Source of the DNA: an uncultured Bacillota bacterium | GTDB taxonomy: Bacteria; Bacillota; Clostridia; Peptostreptococcales; Anaerovoracaceae | Assembly (NCBI GenBank): GCA_958448635.1 | Contig: CAUDEQ010000016.1 | Coordinates: forward strand, 1-35,094 | Reading direction: 5' to 3' | DNA length: 35,094 nt | Shown here: piece by piece, positions 24,500-32,261 of the stretch | How the letters are laid out: the number at the start of each line of letters is the position of its first letter | Numbering within the stretch: the stretch's first letter is position 1 | Program-made: the position numbers and the translations under genes | Notes under the pieces: model-generated | The model's input: only the letters and a program-made list of their open reading frames with translations | Told to the model about the DNA's origin: nothing | Database searches by the model: none

Positions 24500-26518
24500 A
24501 TGACAACATCCCCTTATGACAGCCTTCCCATAGGCAATAACAATAAATCATCGAAAAATGCCGGTGCCATGGAATACGTGGAAATGGATCTGGAGCAGCT
24601 TCAGGCAATGTCGGAGCCTGTGATAGGACAGGAGCAGGAGACACTTTCACCAACTGAAAATGCAGAAGCTCACGGCGAGGTGCGCCCGGCTCCTGATATG
24701 CCTTCATATGATACTGAAGAAAGCTCAGACACACAACAAAGCGGCGCAGCTTCGGAAGATGTTTCCTCTCCCGAAAAAAAGTCCTCTTCGGAAACTGGCG
24801 TAAAGCCCGAAAAGCAGGATACCCCGCACTTTGCAGGACCTGCAGGTAATTCCTTCAGCTCTATAACTGCAGGCAGCTCAGAACCCGCCGCAAAAAACAA
24901 TCCTCACATCCCATCAAAGGCGGCAGGCAAAACAGTCCCCGTCGATGTCCCGCCGCAATATTCTATGCTGGGAATCAAAAATCTCCACGGCAGAACTGAG
25001 TTCATACTGCCCTTCGAGGAAGCCCTGCTGGTTCCCGATACGATGCCCGACATGAAAAGCGTCCTCTTTGCCGAAGGCCGTGTCACGCCGGCTCAGCCCG
25101 AAAAGCTCAGCTATCGAAGAGATGATTATCTTGCCGGCGACATCACTGTCTATACAGTATATGCGCCTGTTCCTTCCAACAATATTTCACCTGCAGCCGG
25201 GCCTGCCGCCTACAGCAATACGCCGGTGGATGTGGTGAAATCATCGATAGCCTTTAAGACAGATAAATGCTGGGACGACGCCGAGGGCGACAGTTTCAGG
25301 GTGACGCTTTCTGTAAAGAGCATTTCTGCCGAAATGATAAACGAAAGAAAATTTATGGTGCGAGGTCAGCTTGCCATAACTATGACCGGCATATCAGCTC
25401 AAGAGCTGAAGGTTTTTAAATCTGCCGGCGACGATGAGCTTATAACCGCCACCGGCAAAATAACGGCGTCCGATTTGATATACGAAAACACCGATGCTTT
25501 GGAGATTTCTCAGGAGTTCACCATCGGCGACGAGCTTCCGGCTCCTGTGAAAATCCTCAAGGAGGAAAACAGCATATTCGAAACGCACCGACAGATCACC
25601 TCCGGTAAGCTGGTTATCAACGCCACCATACTTTCACAGCTGCTGTACATCGGTGAAGCTGACGACGGGGATACAAAGGTGTCCTGCTTCTCTTCAAAGA
25701 CAGACTTCACCCAGTTCATCCCATTGAGCACCAATACCGATGTGTCTCTTATGAAAATTTCCTTCAACGGCAGCGCCCTTCACACAACGGTGGAAAACCG
25801 GGATAAATTCCTTCTTCAGGGAGATGTGATCACACACATACAGGCGTATGAAAACAAGGAAATAGTCACTGTTTCCGACGCCTACCACAAGAGCCATGAG
25901 CTTTGCTTCGATACATCAGCTAAGCCGCTTCGCTCCATTCAGGGAGCTGTCAGCGGCGAGATATCCGCCAGAGAGGTCATAAACATCACCGATGCGGACA
26001 AAAGGCCTGCGATTCTCCTCTGCGGAAACTGCAGCCTTTCCTCGGTGAAGGGCATCTGCGAAAAAAACAGGATTGTCATCGAAGGCTCCATGCCTGTACA
26101 GCTGCTGGCTCTGGGTGATGACGGCGCTCCCTTCATCATTCAGCATGCAATCCCCGTAAGAGGCGCCCTCGCCATGCCTGAAACTTGTGAAACAGCAGAA
26201 CTATTCGTGGACGCCGCCGTAAAGGAGTTCTGGTTCGATGAAATCAACAGCCGCCAGCTGGAGCTTAACACCGGCCTTTCCATCACGGTATGGAGCCTGA
26301 GCGAAGATAACTTCTGCACCATCGACAACCTGTGCTTTGCAGAAACGGAAGAGTCTGCAAGGCGATCCACCATGGCCATCTACGTTGTTGGCTGCGGCGA
26401 TACTCTGTGGGATATCGCCAAGAAATACAGAGTCGATATGGAAGCTCTGGCTTCCCTGAACGAAATAGATCCCCAGGCGCCCCTGCCTGAAGGCGCCAAG
26501 CTTTTTATAACAAAATAA
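24500..26518 (+). CDS. SipL-like SPOCS (DUF3794) and LysM protein, spore-coat type
   Basis: This is a 672-residue protein from the ATG with AAAGGAGG upstream; the frame is open to 24386 but that part runs through the terminator-like hairpin. Residues ~1-150 are low-complexity, rich in Ser, Glu and Pro. From ~153 the SPOCS/DUF3794 region begins (LPFEEALLVPDTMPDMKSVL) with further repeats such as FTIGDELPAPVKIL. Residues ~626-672 are a LysM domain (YVVGCGDTLWDIAKKYRVDM). This is the layout of SipL of Clostridioides difficile, which binds SpoIVA through LysM to anchor the coat. It is 97 bp ahead of spoIIR, supporting a sporulation role. SipL itself lacks such a long N-terminal tail as far as I recall. 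Confidence 0.8.
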   Translation: MTTSPYDSLPIGNNNKSSKNAGAMEYVEMDLEQLQAMSEPVIGQEQETLSPTENAEAHGEVRPAPDMPSYDTEESSDTQQSGAASEDVSSPEKKSSSETGVKPEKQDTPHFAGPAGNSFSSITAGSSEPAAKNNPHIPSKAAGKTVPVDVPPQYSMLGIKNLHGRTEFILPFEEALLVPDTMPDMKSVLFAEGRVTPAQPEKLSYRRDDYLAGDITVYTVYAPVPSNNISPAAGPAAYSNTPVDVVKSSIAFKTDKCWDDAEGDSFRVTLSVKSISAEMINERKFMVRGQLAITMTGISAQELKVFKSAGDDELITATGKITASDLIYENTDALEISQEFTIGDELPAPVKILKEENSIFETHRQITSGKLVINATILSQLLYIGEADDGDTKVSCFSSKTDFTQFIPLSTNTDVSLMKISFNGSALHTTVENRDKFLLQGDVITHIQAYENKEIVTVSDAYHKSHELCFDTSAKPLRSIQGAVSGEISAREVINITDADKRPAILLCGNCSLSSVKGICEKNRIVIEGSMPVQLLALGDDGAPFIIQHAIPVRGALAMPETCETAELFVDAAVKEFWFDEINSRQLELNTGLSITVWSLSEDNFCTIDNLCFAETEESARRSTMAIYVVGCGDTLWDIAKKYRVDMEALASLNEIDPQAPLPEGAKLFITK

Positions 26519-26615
26519 TTTCATAAAAATGTATAATATTCCTCCCGTCTGTAAAGAATTGCAGTACAGGACAGGCGACAGGACATTATCTGTCCGGCAA
26601 TACGAGGAGGAATAT

Positions 26616-27200
26616 ATGAATAAGTTATCAGATGAGAAAAAATGCGTAATTCTTCTGGCTCTCACCATTTTTATGGGATTTCTGCTTTTCTATACATATC
26701 TCAATGACAGCGAAAACGAGCACGAGGGCATAATAAGGCTCCACGTCATAGCCAACAGCGACACTGTGGGCGATCAGGCTCTGAAGCTCAAGGTGCGGGA
26801 TGCAGTCATTGAATATATGGACGATCACGATGAGCTGACGACGGTGGAGGAAACGAGAGACTTTCTCAAGGACGATCTTGGCAGGCTTGAAACCATCGCC
26901 AACGGCATAATCGCTGCAGAGGGATATGACTATACTGCCGATGCCGATATCGGCGTCAGATATATACCTGAAAAAAGCTACGGCGACATCACCTTCCCCG
27001 CCGGAAATTATGAGGCACTTAATATTACCCTTGGAGACGGTGACGGGGAAAACTGGTGGTGCGTACTGTTCCCGCCGCTGTGTCTCCTTGATGAGGGAAC
27101 TGCAGAGGCAGCTGAAGGGCTTTCTGAGGATGAGCTGGCTGCTCTGGCCGAAAAGCAAAGGCTTCAGCTTCGCTGGAAGCTTCTGGAACTGCTGAAGTGA
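26616..27200 (+). CDS. spoIIR: Stage II sporulation protein R
   Basis: This is a 194-residue protein. An N-terminal membrane/signal segment (KKCVILLALTIFMGFLLFYTYL) is followed by the SpoIIR signature IIRLHVIANSDTVGDQALKLKVRDAV, then FPAGNYEALNITLGDG and NWWCVLFPPLCLLD. SpoIIR is made in the forespore under sigma-F and secreted to trigger SpoIIGA, which activates pro-sigma-E in the mother cell. It shows the organism has an endospore programme. The start is placed at 26616, where GAGGAGG lies six bases upstream; an in-frame ATG at 26529 is too early. A hairpin GGACA/TGTCC sits in the short gap before it. Confidence 0.93.
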   Translation: MNKLSDEKKCVILLALTIFMGFLLFYTYLNDSENEHEGIIRLHVIANSDTVGDQALKLKVRDAVIEYMDDHDELTTVEETRDFLKDDLGRLETIANGIIAAEGYDYTADADIGVRYIPEKSYGDITFPAGNYEALNITLGDGDGENWWCVLFPPLCLLDEGTAEAAEGLSEDELAALAEKQRLQLRWKLLELLK

Positions 27201-27271
27201 GCCTTCATTCTTTAGTAACGCTCACCGCCATATCGGAGCGAGACCTTTTTGAGCTCTATACATTAAACGAC

Positions 27272-27336
27272 AAAACACTTTCGCCTGCCGGCGAAGCGGC
27301 CATCAGCCCTCACCGGTTTGCGAAAGTGTTTTTTTC
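27272..27336 (+). terminator. Terminator after spoIIR
   Basis: AAAACACTTTCGC pairs with GCGAAAGTGTTTT over 13 bp (27272-27284 with 27320-27332), with inner CCGG pairing, and is followed by TTTTCTCTTT. Confidence 0.9.
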
Positions 27337-27338
27337 TC

Positions 27339-27367
27339 TTTAAATGTCTTTCCCCATGGGCTATAAT
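27339..27367 (+). promoter_or_regulatory. Promoter of the EamA permease gene
   Basis: TTTAAA (27339-27344), a 17-bp spacer and a consensus TATAAT (27362-27367), directly after the spoIIR terminator. The leader is about 42 nt. Confidence 0.6.
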
Positions 27368-27415
27368 GTTTCTTGGTCGGTTTAACGTCCAATTCCTTAC
27401 AGGAGGTCATGCAAA

Positions 27416-28318
27416 GTGCAATCTTCAGTCATATCATCCCACAATTCCAAAAGGCACGCTATGATGCTGATGGCTCTCTGCGGTGTATTGTGGAGTCTTG
27501 GCGGAATCTTCATAAAGCTGATTTCGTGGAGCCCGTTTATGATAGCAGGCGTCAGAAGTCTCATCGCTGCCCTTATTCTCGGCGGATACATGTACTTCAG
27601 AAGAGTTCCTGTAAAAATATGCAGATATTCCATAGGCGCAGGCATAGGCCTCTCTGCCTCATGTCTTTTTTTCGTCGTAGCCAACAAGCTGACGACGGCA
27701 GCCAACGCCATAGTCCTTCAGTATGCCGCACCTGTTTTCATACTCATCATCTCGGCTGTTTTTCTCAAGCAGAAGCTTCACAGGAAGGAAGTCATCACGG
27801 TAAGCATCACCATGGTGGGCATAATCCTGTTTTTCTTTGACCAGCTTTCACTCGGCAGCATTCTCGGCAACATCTTCGGTATCCTTGCCGGACTTTTCCT
27901 TGCCATCATGCTGGTGATGGTGGGTCTCGGCGGCAAGGACGACTCCATACGCATGACAGGCATCCTTCTTGCCCACCTGATGACGACTGTAATAGGGATT
28001 CCGGCAGGCCTGCTCGGCACATCGTCGGTCGCCTCAACGGAAATTCTTTACATAGTCATCCTGGGCGTATTCCAGCTGGGAATCCCCTACCTTCTTTTTG
28101 CCATCGCCACCCGCGACTGCCCTCCTCTGGCAGCCTCGCTCATCGCCATGCTGGAGCCTCTGCTGAATCCTGTCTGGGTCGCCATTTTCGTGGGAGAAAT
28201 GCCGGGGCTATGCGCCTTGATCGGCGCAGCCATAATAATCGTGACGGTGACCTGGTGGTGTATCAACGACAGCAGACAAATACCGGACACCGATGGTGCT
28301 GCACCTCCGTCTGCATAG
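27416..28318 (+). CDS. EamA/DMT-family permease
   Basis: This is a 300-residue membrane protein with about ten hydrophobic helices in two EamA repeats (MLMALCGVLWSLGGIFIKLI; LGVFQLGIPYLLFAIATRDC). FVVANKLTTAANAIVLQYAA and LIAMLEPLLNPVWVAIFVGE are the paired signatures of the family, which mostly exports amino acids and other small metabolites. The start is GTG at 27416, chosen because AGGAGG lies nine bases upstream and the nearby ATG at 27409 is out of frame. It is monocistronic with its own promoter and terminator. The substrate is unknown. Confidence 0.88.
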   Translation: MQSSVISSHNSKRHAMMLMALCGVLWSLGGIFIKLISWSPFMIAGVRSLIAALILGGYMYFRRVPVKICRYSIGAGIGLSASCLFFVVANKLTTAANAIVLQYAAPVFILIISAVFLKQKLHRKEVITVSITMVGIILFFFDQLSLGSILGNIFGILAGLFLAIMLVMVGLGGKDDSIRMTGILLAHLMTTVIGIPAGLLGTSSVASTEILYIVILGVFQLGIPYLLFAIATRDCPPLAASLIAMLEPLLNPVWVAIFVGEMPGLCALIGAAIIIVTVTWWCINDSRQIPDTDGAAPPSA

Positions 28319-28359
28319 TGAATGCATACGATGATGGGCACCGCCATCTCCATCAAAGC

Positions 28360-28392
28360 AAAAGCGTGAGCCACATGGGCTTCACGCTTTTT
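28360..28392. terminator. Bidirectional terminator between EamA and Rrf2 genes
   Basis: AAAAGCGTGAGCC and GGGCTTCACGCTTTT pair with one bulge around an ACAT loop. A-rich and T-rich flanks allow use from both convergent sides. Confidence 0.75.
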
Positions 28393-28434
28393 ACGAGGGA
28401 AAATATATTAAACTTTTTTTATCTATGAGTCACT

Positions 28435-28839
28435 TTAATCGCTGAACAGCTCCTTGAGATTGTTTCTCTTGAACTCTCTTCTGAGCATTCCCTGGATCTT
28501 TCCAAACTCTCTGTGCATGCAACATCCTGTTTCTTCGTTCCTGGAGCAGTCGTAATGCTTCTTCATACACTCTATCACCAGGAAGGTGTTTTCAAATGCT
28601 GCGATCACATCATAAAGGGTCATCTCCCCGCAATCCCTTGCAATGGAATATCCGCCATGGGCGCCGCGCTTGATATCAAGTATCCCCGCAGCCTCAAGCT
28701 TTTTTAGAACCCTGTATATAAACGGAGAAGGGATATTTTTCCTCTTGGAAAGCTCAGAGGCAGATAAAGGGCTTTCTTTATGAAGCTCATCCAACACCAT
28801 AATGGCATACTCAACCTCTTTTATCAATAAAACAGTCAT
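28435..28839 (-). CDS. Rrf2-family transcriptional regulator with iron-sulfur-type cysteines
   Basis: This is a 134-residue regulator. The N-terminal winged helix has EVEYAIMVLDELHKE, SASELSKRKNIPSPFIYRVL and KLEAAGILDIKRGAHGGYSI, the Rrf2 pattern. The C-terminal part has cysteines in IECMKKHYDC and TGCCMHREF, the arrangement that holds an [Fe-S] cluster in IscR-, NsrR- and RirA-type members, so it may sense iron, redox or nitric oxide. GGGGGAG abuts the ATG at 28839 with no spacing; an in-frame TTG four codons later would be better spaced and aligns with the usual family start. It stands alone; its promoter carries a repeated element that may be its own operator. Confidence 0.88.
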   Translation of the reverse strand: MTVLLIKEVEYAIMVLDELHKESPLSASELSKRKNIPSPFIYRVLKKLEAAGILDIKRGAHGGYSIARDCGEMTLYDVIAAFENTFLVIECMKKHYDCSRNEETGCCMHREFGKIQGMLRREFKRNNLKELFSD

Positions 28840-28896
28840 CTCCCCCTTTCTTGCTTTTATACTTTTCTGCCGATGAGGGAATATACCGGCAGCCTA

Positions 28897-28944
28897 ACTA
28901 TACTACTTTTGTCAAGAATATCATAGTATACCCGTTTTGTCAAG
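28897..28944 (-). promoter_or_regulatory. Rrf2 gene promoter with two direct-repeat operator candidates
   Basis: On the minus strand -35 TTGACA (28938-28943), 17 bp, -10 TATTCT (28915-28920). A 20-bp element, CTTGACAAAANNNGTATANT, occurs twice in the same orientation, at 28925-28944 and 28897-28916, 28 bp apart. The first copy covers the -35 and spacer. The second covers the -10 edge and probable start site. This fits autorepression by the encoded Rrf2 protein. Confidence 0.65.
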
Positions 28945-29090
28945 TATGATCGCCAATTATTCTTTAAATTACTTTCCAACGCTCAAAGCAGTGCATGATA
29001 AGACGGCACCTAAAAGCAAGCCGTATAAAAACACAGCTTGTCCTTGACGCTACCCCTCCCCTTTTTTTCAAAAAGTGCTCCGAAAACAGC
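28945..29090. other. Non-coding stretch between Rrf2 promoter and leuB terminator
   Basis: No supported gene, strong promoter or repeat was seen. A pyrimidine-rich tract (CCCCTCCCCTTTTTTTC) lies near 29053-29069. Confidence 0.5.
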
Positions 29091-29123
29091 AAAACCTCGT
29101 ATCATATGATTATACGAGGTTTT
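29091..29123. terminator. Terminator of the leu operon
   Basis: AAAACCTCGTAT and ATACGAGGTTTT form a perfect 12-bp stem with a 9-base loop, 83 bp beyond the leuB stop. TTTT tracts follow in both directions. Confidence 0.85.
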
Positions 29124-29205
29124 ATCTTTTATATGCGATGTATGCACGATGCATGCACCTTACATCATCAAAGCATACTTTTTTATGTTCTCTCACATAT
29201 ACAGC

Positions 29206-30276
29206 TTATATCGCTGCAGCCACCAGATCTCCCGCCTCCACGGTACCGATGGCCTTCTCGCCTTCTGCGGCTATATCGTGAGTTCTGTATCCGTCCTTCA
29301 GGACTTTTTCAACGGCAGCCTCGATGGCATCCGCCTCCTTCATCAGACCGAAAGTGTATCTGAGCATCATGGCTGCGGAAAGGATTGTGGCCATAGGGTT
29401 TGCCAGATCCTTGCCTGCAATGTCAGGTGCAGAGCCGTGTACAGGCTCATACATTCCGAAGTTGCCTGTAGCCAGACTTGCCGACGGCAGCATGCCGATG
29501 GACCCTGTTATCTGGCTGGCTTCATCCGACAGGATATCTCCGAAGATATTGCTTGTAACTATCACATCGAACTGCTTAGGCGCCCTCACAAGCTGCATGG
29601 CAGCATTGTCGATATACAGGTTGTTCAGCTCTACCTCAGGGTATTTCTCTGCCACCTCTGCCACTACTCTTCTCCAAAGCCTGGAGCTCTCCAGTACGTT
29701 GGCCTTATCTACACTGGTAACCTTTTTGCCTCTCTTCATGGCCATATCGAAAGCAACCTCTGCGATCCTTCTTACCTCTCCTTCGGAGTACTGCTCCACA
29801 TCGTATGCGGCAGGCCCCATGTCGGTTTCCTTGGTGCCCTTTTCACCGAAATATATTCCGCCTGTCAGCTCTCTTACAACCACGATATCAAGCCCGCCTT
29901 CTATGATTTCAGGCTTCAGAGGACATGCCTCTGCCAGTGAGTCGAAGACCATCGCAGGTCTGAGGTTTGCAAAAAGACCCAGCTCCTTTCTAAGCCCCAG
30001 CAGCGCCATTTCAGGGCGCTGATTCCCCGGCAGGTTATCCCACTTCCAGCCGCCGACTGCTCCCAGCAGAACGGCATCTGCCGCTTTGCATGCATCTATC
30101 GTCGACTGAGGCAGACATTCGCCGTATTCATCTATGGCGCATCCGCCTGCCAACACCTTATTGTATTCAAACGTATGACCGTATTTTTCCCCTACCTTGT
30201 CCAGCACCTTCAGCGTTTCGTCAATCACCTCCGGGCCGATGCCATCTCCGGGGATCACAGCTAATTTAATATTCAT
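29206..30276 (-). CDS. leuB: 3-isopropylmalate dehydrogenase
   Basis: This is a 356-residue NAD-dependent oxidative decarboxylase, the third step of leucine synthesis. Motifs are AVIPGDGIGPEVIDETLKVL, GAVGGWKWDNLP, LRKELGLFANLRPAMVF, RELTGGIYFGEKG, SVDKANVLESSRLWR and the metal/cofactor region YEPVHGSAPDIAGKDLANP. These features and the length are those of LeuB rather than isocitrate dehydrogenase. AAAGGAG lies before the ATG. It is last in the leuA-leuC-leuD-leuB operon, 24 bp after leuD. Confidence 0.96.
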   Translation of the reverse strand: MNIKLAVIPGDGIGPEVIDETLKVLDKVGEKYGHTFEYNKVLAGGCAIDEYGECLPQSTIDACKAADAVLLGAVGGWKWDNLPGNQRPEMALLGLRKELGLFANLRPAMVFDSLAEACPLKPEIIEGGLDIVVVRELTGGIYFGEKGTKETDMGPAAYDVEQYSEGEVRRIAEVAFDMAMKRGKKVTSVDKANVLESSRLWRRVVAEVAEKYPEVELNNLYIDNAAMQLVRAPKQFDVIVTSNIFGDILSDEASQITGSIGMLPSASLATGNFGMYEPVHGSAPDIAGKDLANPMATILSAAMMLRYTFGLMKEADAIEAAVEKVLKDGYRTHDIAAEGEKAIGTVEAGDLVAAAI

Positions 30277-30300
30277 CTTTACTCTCCTTTACTGCGGCGC

Positions 30301-30783
30301 TCAGCCGTTTATGGACTTCATCAGGCCGCCCTTTGCCATGATATCTTTGATGAACTCAGGGAAAGGCTGCGCCTGATATGTTTCTCCCTTTGACTCATTG
30401 GTGATGATGCCTGTATCGAAATCTATGCTCACCTTATCGCCGGCCGCTATACCGTCGCTGGCTTCAGGACATTCCAGAATAGGCAGACCGATGTTTATGG
30501 CGTTTCTGTAGAAGATTCTGGCGAAGGTTTTGGCAATAACGCAGTCGATGCCGCTGGCCTTTATTACTGCCGGCGCATGCTCTCTGGATGAGCCGCAGCC
30601 GAAGTTTTCTCCGCCCACCATGATATCTCCGGCCTTTACCTTATTTACAAAATCCGCATCTATATCCTCCATGCAGTGTGCCGACAGCTCCTTCATATCT
30701 GCCACATTTAGATATCTCGCAGGTATGATAACGTCGGTATCCACATTGTCGCCGTATTTATGGACTGTGCCGTTTGCTTTCAT
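30301..30783 (-). CDS. leuD: 3-isopropylmalate dehydratase small subunit
   Basis: This is a 160-residue swivelling subunit that pairs with LeuC to isomerise 2- to 3-isopropylmalate. Motifs are KYGDNVDTDVIIPARYLN, IMVGGENFGCGSSREHAP (substrate-binding loop) and KTFARIFYRNAINIGLPILE. The short length matches the clostridial/archaeal-type small subunit (about 160-165) rather than the ~200-residue enterobacterial form. AGGAGG lies before the ATG. It follows leuC after 100 bp containing a GC-rich hairpin, an unusually large gap for genes of one complex. Confidence 0.95.
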   Translation of the reverse strand: MKANGTVHKYGDNVDTDVIIPARYLNVADMKELSAHCMEDIDADFVNKVKAGDIMVGGENFGCGSSREHAPAVIKASGIDCVIAKTFARIFYRNAINIGLPILECPEASDGIAAGDKVSIDFDTGIITNESKGETYQAQPFPEFIKDIMAKGGLMKSING

Positions 30784-30883
30784 ATTTCATTCCTCCTTGC
30801 TGGCGCTTTGCGACAGAACACGTTGCCGCACCTTTGCGGCCGCCGCACAAAGCCCTTTACAGTTAATTCTCTTCCCGGTAAGG

Positions 30884-32146
30884 CTACATTATTTCATCGG
30901 GACCGCTTATCTTGCCTGTCACTGCCGACGCCGCTGCAACTGCAGGGCTTGCCAGATATACCTCCGACTTGACATGTCCCATTCTTCCTACGAAATTACG
31001 GTTTGTCGTGGCGACACATCGCTCTCCTGCCGCCAGTATACCCATATGTCCTCCAAGACACGGGCCGCATGTCGGCGTACTCACTACGCAGCCGGCATCG
31101 ATGAAGGTATCCATGTAGCCCAGCTTCATGCAGTCCTTATATACCTGCTGTGTTCCCGGTATTATGATGGCTCTCACATCTCGATGCACCTTGCGTCCCT
31201 CCAGGATCTTCGCCGCTGCCGCCATATCCTCAAGTCTGCCATTGGTGCATGAGCCGATAACCACCTGATGGATTTCGATGTCCTCGACCTCGTCGATGGT
31301 CCTGGTGTTCTCAGGCAGATGCGGGAAGGATACCGTCGACTTCAGTGCAGAAAGATCGATGTCGTAGCTTTCTGCATATTCAGCATCCTCGTCTGCCTCG
31401 TATACCGTCCACTCTCCTTTTACTCTTCCCGTCATGTATTCGATGGTCACATCATCAACAGGGAAAATTCCGTTCTTTGCTCCGGCTTCTATGGCCATAT
31501 TGGCTATGCAAAGCCTGTCGTCCATGCTCAGCGTCTTAACTCCCGGACCTGTGAATTCCATGGATTTGTAAAGAGCCCCGTCTACGCCGATCATTCCGAT
31601 TATGTGAAGAATAACGTCCTTTCCTGAAATATTTTCGCCCAGTTCTCCCGTCAGGTTGAATCTGATGGCCTCAGGTACCTTGAACCATGCTTCGCCTGTT
31701 GCCATGCCGGCAGCCATATCCGTGCTTCCGACTCCCGTGGAAAACGCACCCAGCGCTCCGTATGTACATGTATGTGAGTCTGCACCTATTATGCAGTCTC
31801 CCGCCTTGACGATGCCCTGCTCAGGCAGAAGCGCATGCTCTATACCCATCCTGCCGACATCATAGAAATTTTCCACATCGAATTTTCTCGCAAATGTTCT
31901 GCACTGCATGCACTGCTCTGCCGCCTTGATATCCTTGTTAGGTGTGAAGTGGTCCATTACAAGTGATATTTTCTCTCTGTCGAAAATACTGTCAAAGCCT
32001 GCCTTTTCGAATTCGTTCACCGCCACAGGTGTCGTTATGTCATTACCCAGCACCATGTCAAGCTTGGCTCTGATAAGCTGACCTGCCGCTACGCTGTCAA
32101 GCCCGGCGTGAGCCGCCAGGATCTTCTGGGTCATCGTCATTCCCAT
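30884..32146 (-). CDS. leuC: 3-isopropylmalate dehydratase large subunit
   Basis: This is a 420-residue aconitase-family subunit binding the [4Fe-4S] cluster used in catalysis. Cluster cysteines are in VIGSCTNGRLEDM and TPTCGPCLGGH. Other motifs are MTQKILAAHAG, VMDHFTPNKDI, GADSHTCTYGALGAFSTGVG and RNFVGRMGH. The ~420 length is that of the HACN-like clostridial/archaeal type and matches the short LeuD. The start is set at 32146 (MGMTMTQK), where GGAGG lies eight bases upstream; an upstream TTG at 32161 overlaps that site. It lies 115 bp after leuA. Confidence 0.95.
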   Translation of the reverse strand: MGMTMTQKILAAHAGLDSVAAGQLIRAKLDMVLGNDITTPVAVNEFEKAGFDSIFDREKISLVMDHFTPNKDIKAAEQCMQCRTFARKFDVENFYDVGRMGIEHALLPEQGIVKAGDCIIGADSHTCTYGALGAFSTGVGSTDMAAGMATGEAWFKVPEAIRFNLTGELGENISGKDVILHIIGMIGVDGALYKSMEFTGPGVKTLSMDDRLCIANMAIEAGAKNGIFPVDDVTIEYMTGRVKGEWTVYEADEDAEYAESYDIDLSALKSTVSFPHLPENTRTIDEVEDIEIHQVVIGSCTNGRLEDMAAAAKILEGRKVHRDVRAIIIPGTQQVYKDCMKLGYMDTFIDAGCVVSTPTCGPCLGGHMGILAAGERCVATTNRNFVGRMGHVKSEVYLASPAVAAASAVTGKISGPDEIM

Positions 32147-32261
32147 TTGTTGTTCCTCCAATTTCCCGCCAATCGCAGGATTGTCGCAATCGGCGTCCTT
32201 TTTATTTCTTCTTTATAAAAGCATTTTATCTGTTATGTCTCTTTCCTCCGGTGCCTTTACA

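Noticed and set aside
28513..28707. Open frame on the + strand inside the Rrf2 gene
   Set aside because: It is fully antisense to a well-supported regulator and has no start signal.
30784..30883. Possible small gene or second T-box between leuC and leuD
   Set aside because: Only GC-rich hairpin potential is visible; no conserved T-box sequence, start signal or coding frame.
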